Shown here piece by piece: positions 61,977-64,000 of a DNA stretch of 64,000 nucleotides; positions within the stretch are counted from its first letter, which is position 1, and each line of letters starts with the position of its first letter. This DNA comes from Mailhella massiliensis. GTDB lineage: Bacteria > Desulfobacterota > Desulfovibrionia > Desulfovibrionales > Desulfovibrionaceae. The translations under genes and the position numbers were made by a program. The stretch covers positions 1 through 64,000 of the forward strand of contig NZ_LT706942.1 in NCBI RefSeq assembly GCF_900155525.1, given 5' to 3'. The notes under the pieces are model-generated. The model saw only the letters and a list, made by a program, of their open reading frames with translations. It did no database searches and was not told the DNA's origin.

Positions 61977-62717
61977 ATGAACGGACAAGGATTGCAGGGA
62001 AAAAAGGCGCTTGTGACCGGAGCCGGTCGCGGACTGGGCAGGGCCATAGCCCTCACGCTCGCCTCTCGCGGGGCCGACGTGGCCTGCTGGGACATCAACG
62101 GTGAAGGCCTCACGGAAACGGCGCGCCTCATTCGGGAACTGGGCCGCAAGGCCGTCATCCGCGTCATGGACATCACGCGTACGGCGGAACTGCCCGTCGC
62201 TCTGGACGATACCGTCGCCGAACTCGGCGGACTGGATATTCTGGTGAACAACGCGGGCGTCAACCGCCCCGTGCCTGCGCTGGAAGTGACGGAAGAATGC
62301 TGGGATACCATTCTGAACGTGAACCTCAAGGCTCCCTTCTTCATGGCCCAGGCGGCGGTGAAGCACATGGCGCACGGCGGACGCATCATCAACATCACCT
62401 CCAGCCTGTCCACCAACGTGCTGGACAAGCGCGTTCCCTACCAGACGAGCAAGGGCGGCATCAACGTGCTCACCCGCGCTCTGGCTCTGGAATGGGCGCC
62501 CCTCGGCATTACGGTCAACGCCGTCGGCCCCGCCATCGTGGCCACGGAAATGACCAGGGCCATGGGGTCCTCTTCTTCCGTGCATCCCAAGATGCTGCTC
62601 GGCCGTCTCGTGCAGCCTGAGGAAATCGGAGCCGCCGTGGCCTTCCTCGCTTCCGACGACGCCGCCATGATTACGGGCCAGGCCCTCTTCGTGGACGAAG
62701 GCTGGAGCATTCACTGA
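61977..62717 (+). CDS. short-chain dehydrogenase/reductase (FabG-like classical SDR)
   Basis: This 246-residue classical SDR has the coenzyme motif TGAGRGLG (residues 15-22), a DINGEG segment after beta-2, NNAG and a catalytic Ser in ITSSLS with YQTSK as the YxxxK motif. A cofactor-site acid (Asp in CWDING) suggests NAD(H) rather than NADP(H). The substrate is unknown; the adjacent anion transporter and sigma54 promoter favour oxidation of an imported hydroxy-acid or hydroxy-sulfonate over fatty-acid synthesis. AAGGAG lies 8 bases before the ATG. The transporter gene follows 115 bases later. Confidence 0.9.
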   Translation: MNGQGLQGKKALVTGAGRGLGRAIALTLASRGADVACWDINGEGLTETARLIRELGRKAVIRVMDITRTAELPVALDDTVAELGGLDILVNNAGVNRPVPALEVTEECWDTILNVNLKAPFFMAQAAVKHMAHGGRIINITSSLSTNVLDKRVPYQTSKGGINVLTRALALEWAPLGITVNAVGPAIVATEMTRAMGSSSSVHPKMLLGRLVQPEEIGAAVAFLASDDAAMITGQALFVDEGWSIH

Positions 62718-62832
62718 GTCGGTCCGAACCCGGCGCCGGATGTCTCCGAGGAGATTCCGGTTGCGGGGTTCGATGCCGGAATCTTCCCCCCAGCGGGATT
62801 CTGACGAGAAATTTCAGTTCGGAGAAACTTGC

Positions 62833-64000
62833 ATGTCTGAGAAAGAAGAAATCATCACCGCCATTCCCTTTTCCCCGCAGCGCGCCGTAAAGCTCCTTGC
62901 GGCAATCGTCGCCTATTTTGCCATCGCCTACGGGTTCGGCCCCGTGGAAGGTCTTTCCCATCAGGGGCAGTGCTCCATAGCCCTCATGGTGGCGGCCGTC
63001 ATCATCTGGGTGACCGACGCGCTTCCTCTCGCCGTGGCCGCCATCCTCATGACCATGCTTCAGCCTCTCTCCGGGGCTGCGCCGTTCAACAAGGCCCTTG
63101 CCAACTTCGCGAACCCCATCGTGTTCTTCTGCTTCGGCATGTTCTGCGTCACGTTCGCCTTCACCCGTTCCGGCTTCTCCGAACGCGTGGCGCTCTGGAT
63201 TTCCCGCCTTGCGGGCGGCAATCCCGCCCGTCTGCTCCTCTGCTTCATCGCCGGCGGCACCATTCTTTCCGCATTCATGGCCGACGTGCCCGTGGTGGTG
63301 ATGCTGGCCCCCATCGCCCTCAAGATCGTTGAGCAGAACCGCTGCCAGGCCAACGGCAGCAACTTTGCCCGCGCCATCATGATCGGTCTGCCCATCGGCG
63401 TGCTCATGGGCGGTATCGCCACGCCCACCGGCGCTTCCATGAACATCCTCACCATGCAGTTTCTGCGCGACATGGCCGGTGTGGACATGTCCTTCCTGCA
63501 GTGGGCCGCCATCGGCATGCCGGTGGTCATAGTGCTCATTCCCGTGGTCTGGTTCATCCTGCTCAAGCTTTTCCCGCTGGAACTCGACTACCTGGAAGGC
63601 ACGGAATGCTTTGAAGATGCCTGGAAGGAACTCGGCCCCATGAGCCGCGACGAAAAGAAGTTCGCCATCTTCATGCTGGTGAACATCGTCCTGTGGTGCA
63701 CCGACAGCATCCACCACATTCCGCTGCCCATTCTCGCCGTGCTCGGCGGTGCGGTGCTCTTCGTGCCCGGCGTCGACCTCATCGACTGGAAGTATGCCGG
63801 TCCCCGCATGGGCTGGAGCATCCTCATGCTCATCGGCGGCGCCTGCTCCCTCAGCATGTCCCTCTGGGAAAGCGGCGCGGCGGCCTGGATGGGCAACACC
63901 CTGCTGGGCGGCCTGCTGGAACTGCCCACCTGGCTGCTCATGCTCATCATCGGCTTCTTCGCCATGTGGATTCACCTGCTGGTCACCAACTCCACGGCCA
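62833..64000 (+). CDS. SLC13/DASS-family anion:sodium symporter, cut by the window end
   Basis: The open frame runs from an ATG at 62833 (after GGAG) to the last base, giving 389 residues of a polytopic carrier. Family features include VAAVIIWVTDALPLAVAAILMTML, the NPIVFFCFGMFCVTFAFTRSGFSERVALWISRLAGGNP block, and the substrate-binding turn GLPIGVLMGGIATPTGASMNILT, an SNT-like loop of divalent-anion:Na+ symporters. LIGGACSLSMSLWESGAAAWMG is typical of the second half. Members import di- and tricarboxylates, sulfate or sulfonates. The C-terminus, with the second SNT motif, is just being reached at the end (LVTNSTA). It probably brings in the substrate of the dehydrogenase upstream. Confidence 0.9.
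   Translation, partial: MSEKEEIITAIPFSPQRAVKLLAAIVAYFAIAYGFGPVEGLSHQGQCSIALMVAAVIIWVTDALPLAVAAILMTMLQPLSGAAPFNKALANFANPIVFFCFGMFCVTFAFTRSGFSERVALWISRLAGGNPARLLLCFIAGGTILSAFMADVPVVVMLAPIALKIVEQNRCQANGSNFARAIMIGLPIGVLMGGIATPTGASMNILTMQFLRDMAGVDMSFLQWAAIGMPVVIVLIPVVWFILLKLFPLELDYLEGTECFEDAWKELGPMSRDEKKFAIFMLVNIVLWCTDSIHHIPLPILAVLGGAVLFVPGVDLIDWKYAGPRMGWSILMLIGGACSLSMSLWESGAAAWMGNTLLGGLLELPTWLLMLIIGFFAMWIHLLVTNSTA

Noticed and set aside
1-64000. CRISPR arrays, tRNA and rRNA genes
   Set aside because: No regularly spaced repeat array, and no cloverleaf or T-loop signature (GGTTCGAAT-like) in a tRNA context was found by eye; a covariance search could still reveal a missed small RNA.

Overview
The window looks like a chromosomal segment of a GC-rich, anaerobic, sulfite-respiring gut-type Desulfovibrionaceae bacterium (Bilophila, Mailhella or Desulfovibrio neighbourhood). 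The evidence is a Desulfovibrio-type outer-membrane porin, a MucR/Ros regulator, an isethionate-lyase-like glycyl radical enzyme (GRE), a TauE/SafE exporter and the carboxynorspermidine route to spermidine. This is inference from gene content; there is no rRNA or tRNA gene in the window to confirm it. All assignments come from reading the sequence and from family knowledge; no database was searched.

Region 1 (1-6000) is a glycyl-radical locus. A sigma54-dependent activator (+) faces away from a GRE gene and its radical-SAM activase (both -). The shared intergenic region holds a consensus -24/-12 promoter for the GRE and three A-rich direct repeats that could be the activator's binding sites. 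An IS5-type element has inserted into the 3' end of the activase gene, so the protein's last residues are read from the IS terminus. The GRE matches isethionate sulfite-lyase in length and catalytic positions but differs at pocket positions recalled from that enzyme.

Region 2 (6000-35000) is mostly housekeeping: ruvAB, thyX, a MucR-type regulator, an RNase E/G with a very long N-terminal charged extension, a phosphodiesterase, 5-FTHF cyclo-ligase, pgeF, a FadL-type porin, a RibD-C reductase, a LysO-type exporter, TauE/SafE, an AraC regulator, an MBL hydrolase, a flavoprotein, ComF, Dus, rlmN, a YddG-type exporter, TetR plus a GH3 lipoprotein, a DUF3298 protein, tag, an MFS carrier and the porin. 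Many units end in strong hairpin terminators.

Region 3 (35480-52100) is a surface-polysaccharide island. It opens with an ops-like element and a tyrosine-recombinase-fold protein lacking three catalytic residues. A lipoprotein and a complete KpsM-KpsT-KpsE-KpsD export set follow. Next come a CDP-glycerol phosphotransferase, a TarI/IspD-like cytidylyltransferase, an epimerase/reductase, a 1151-residue multidomain transferase, and two unusual hydrolase-like proteins, one fused to a left-handed beta-helix. Much of this part is visibly AT-rich and probably acquired. It predicts a phosphopolyol (teichoic-acid-like) capsule. About 1 kb of decayed, non-coding DNA closes the island.

Region 4 (53100-59700) carries polyamine synthesis (arginine decarboxylase, carboxynorspermidine synthase and decarboxylase, with a slyX gene between the last two) and DNA polymerase IV.

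Region 5 (60100-64000) holds two divergent units, each with a good sigma54 promoter. One encodes an arylsulfotransferase without a signal peptide; the other encodes an SDR dehydrogenase and an SLC13/DASS anion transporter that runs off the window end. The only sigma54 activator visible in the window is the one at the GRE locus.
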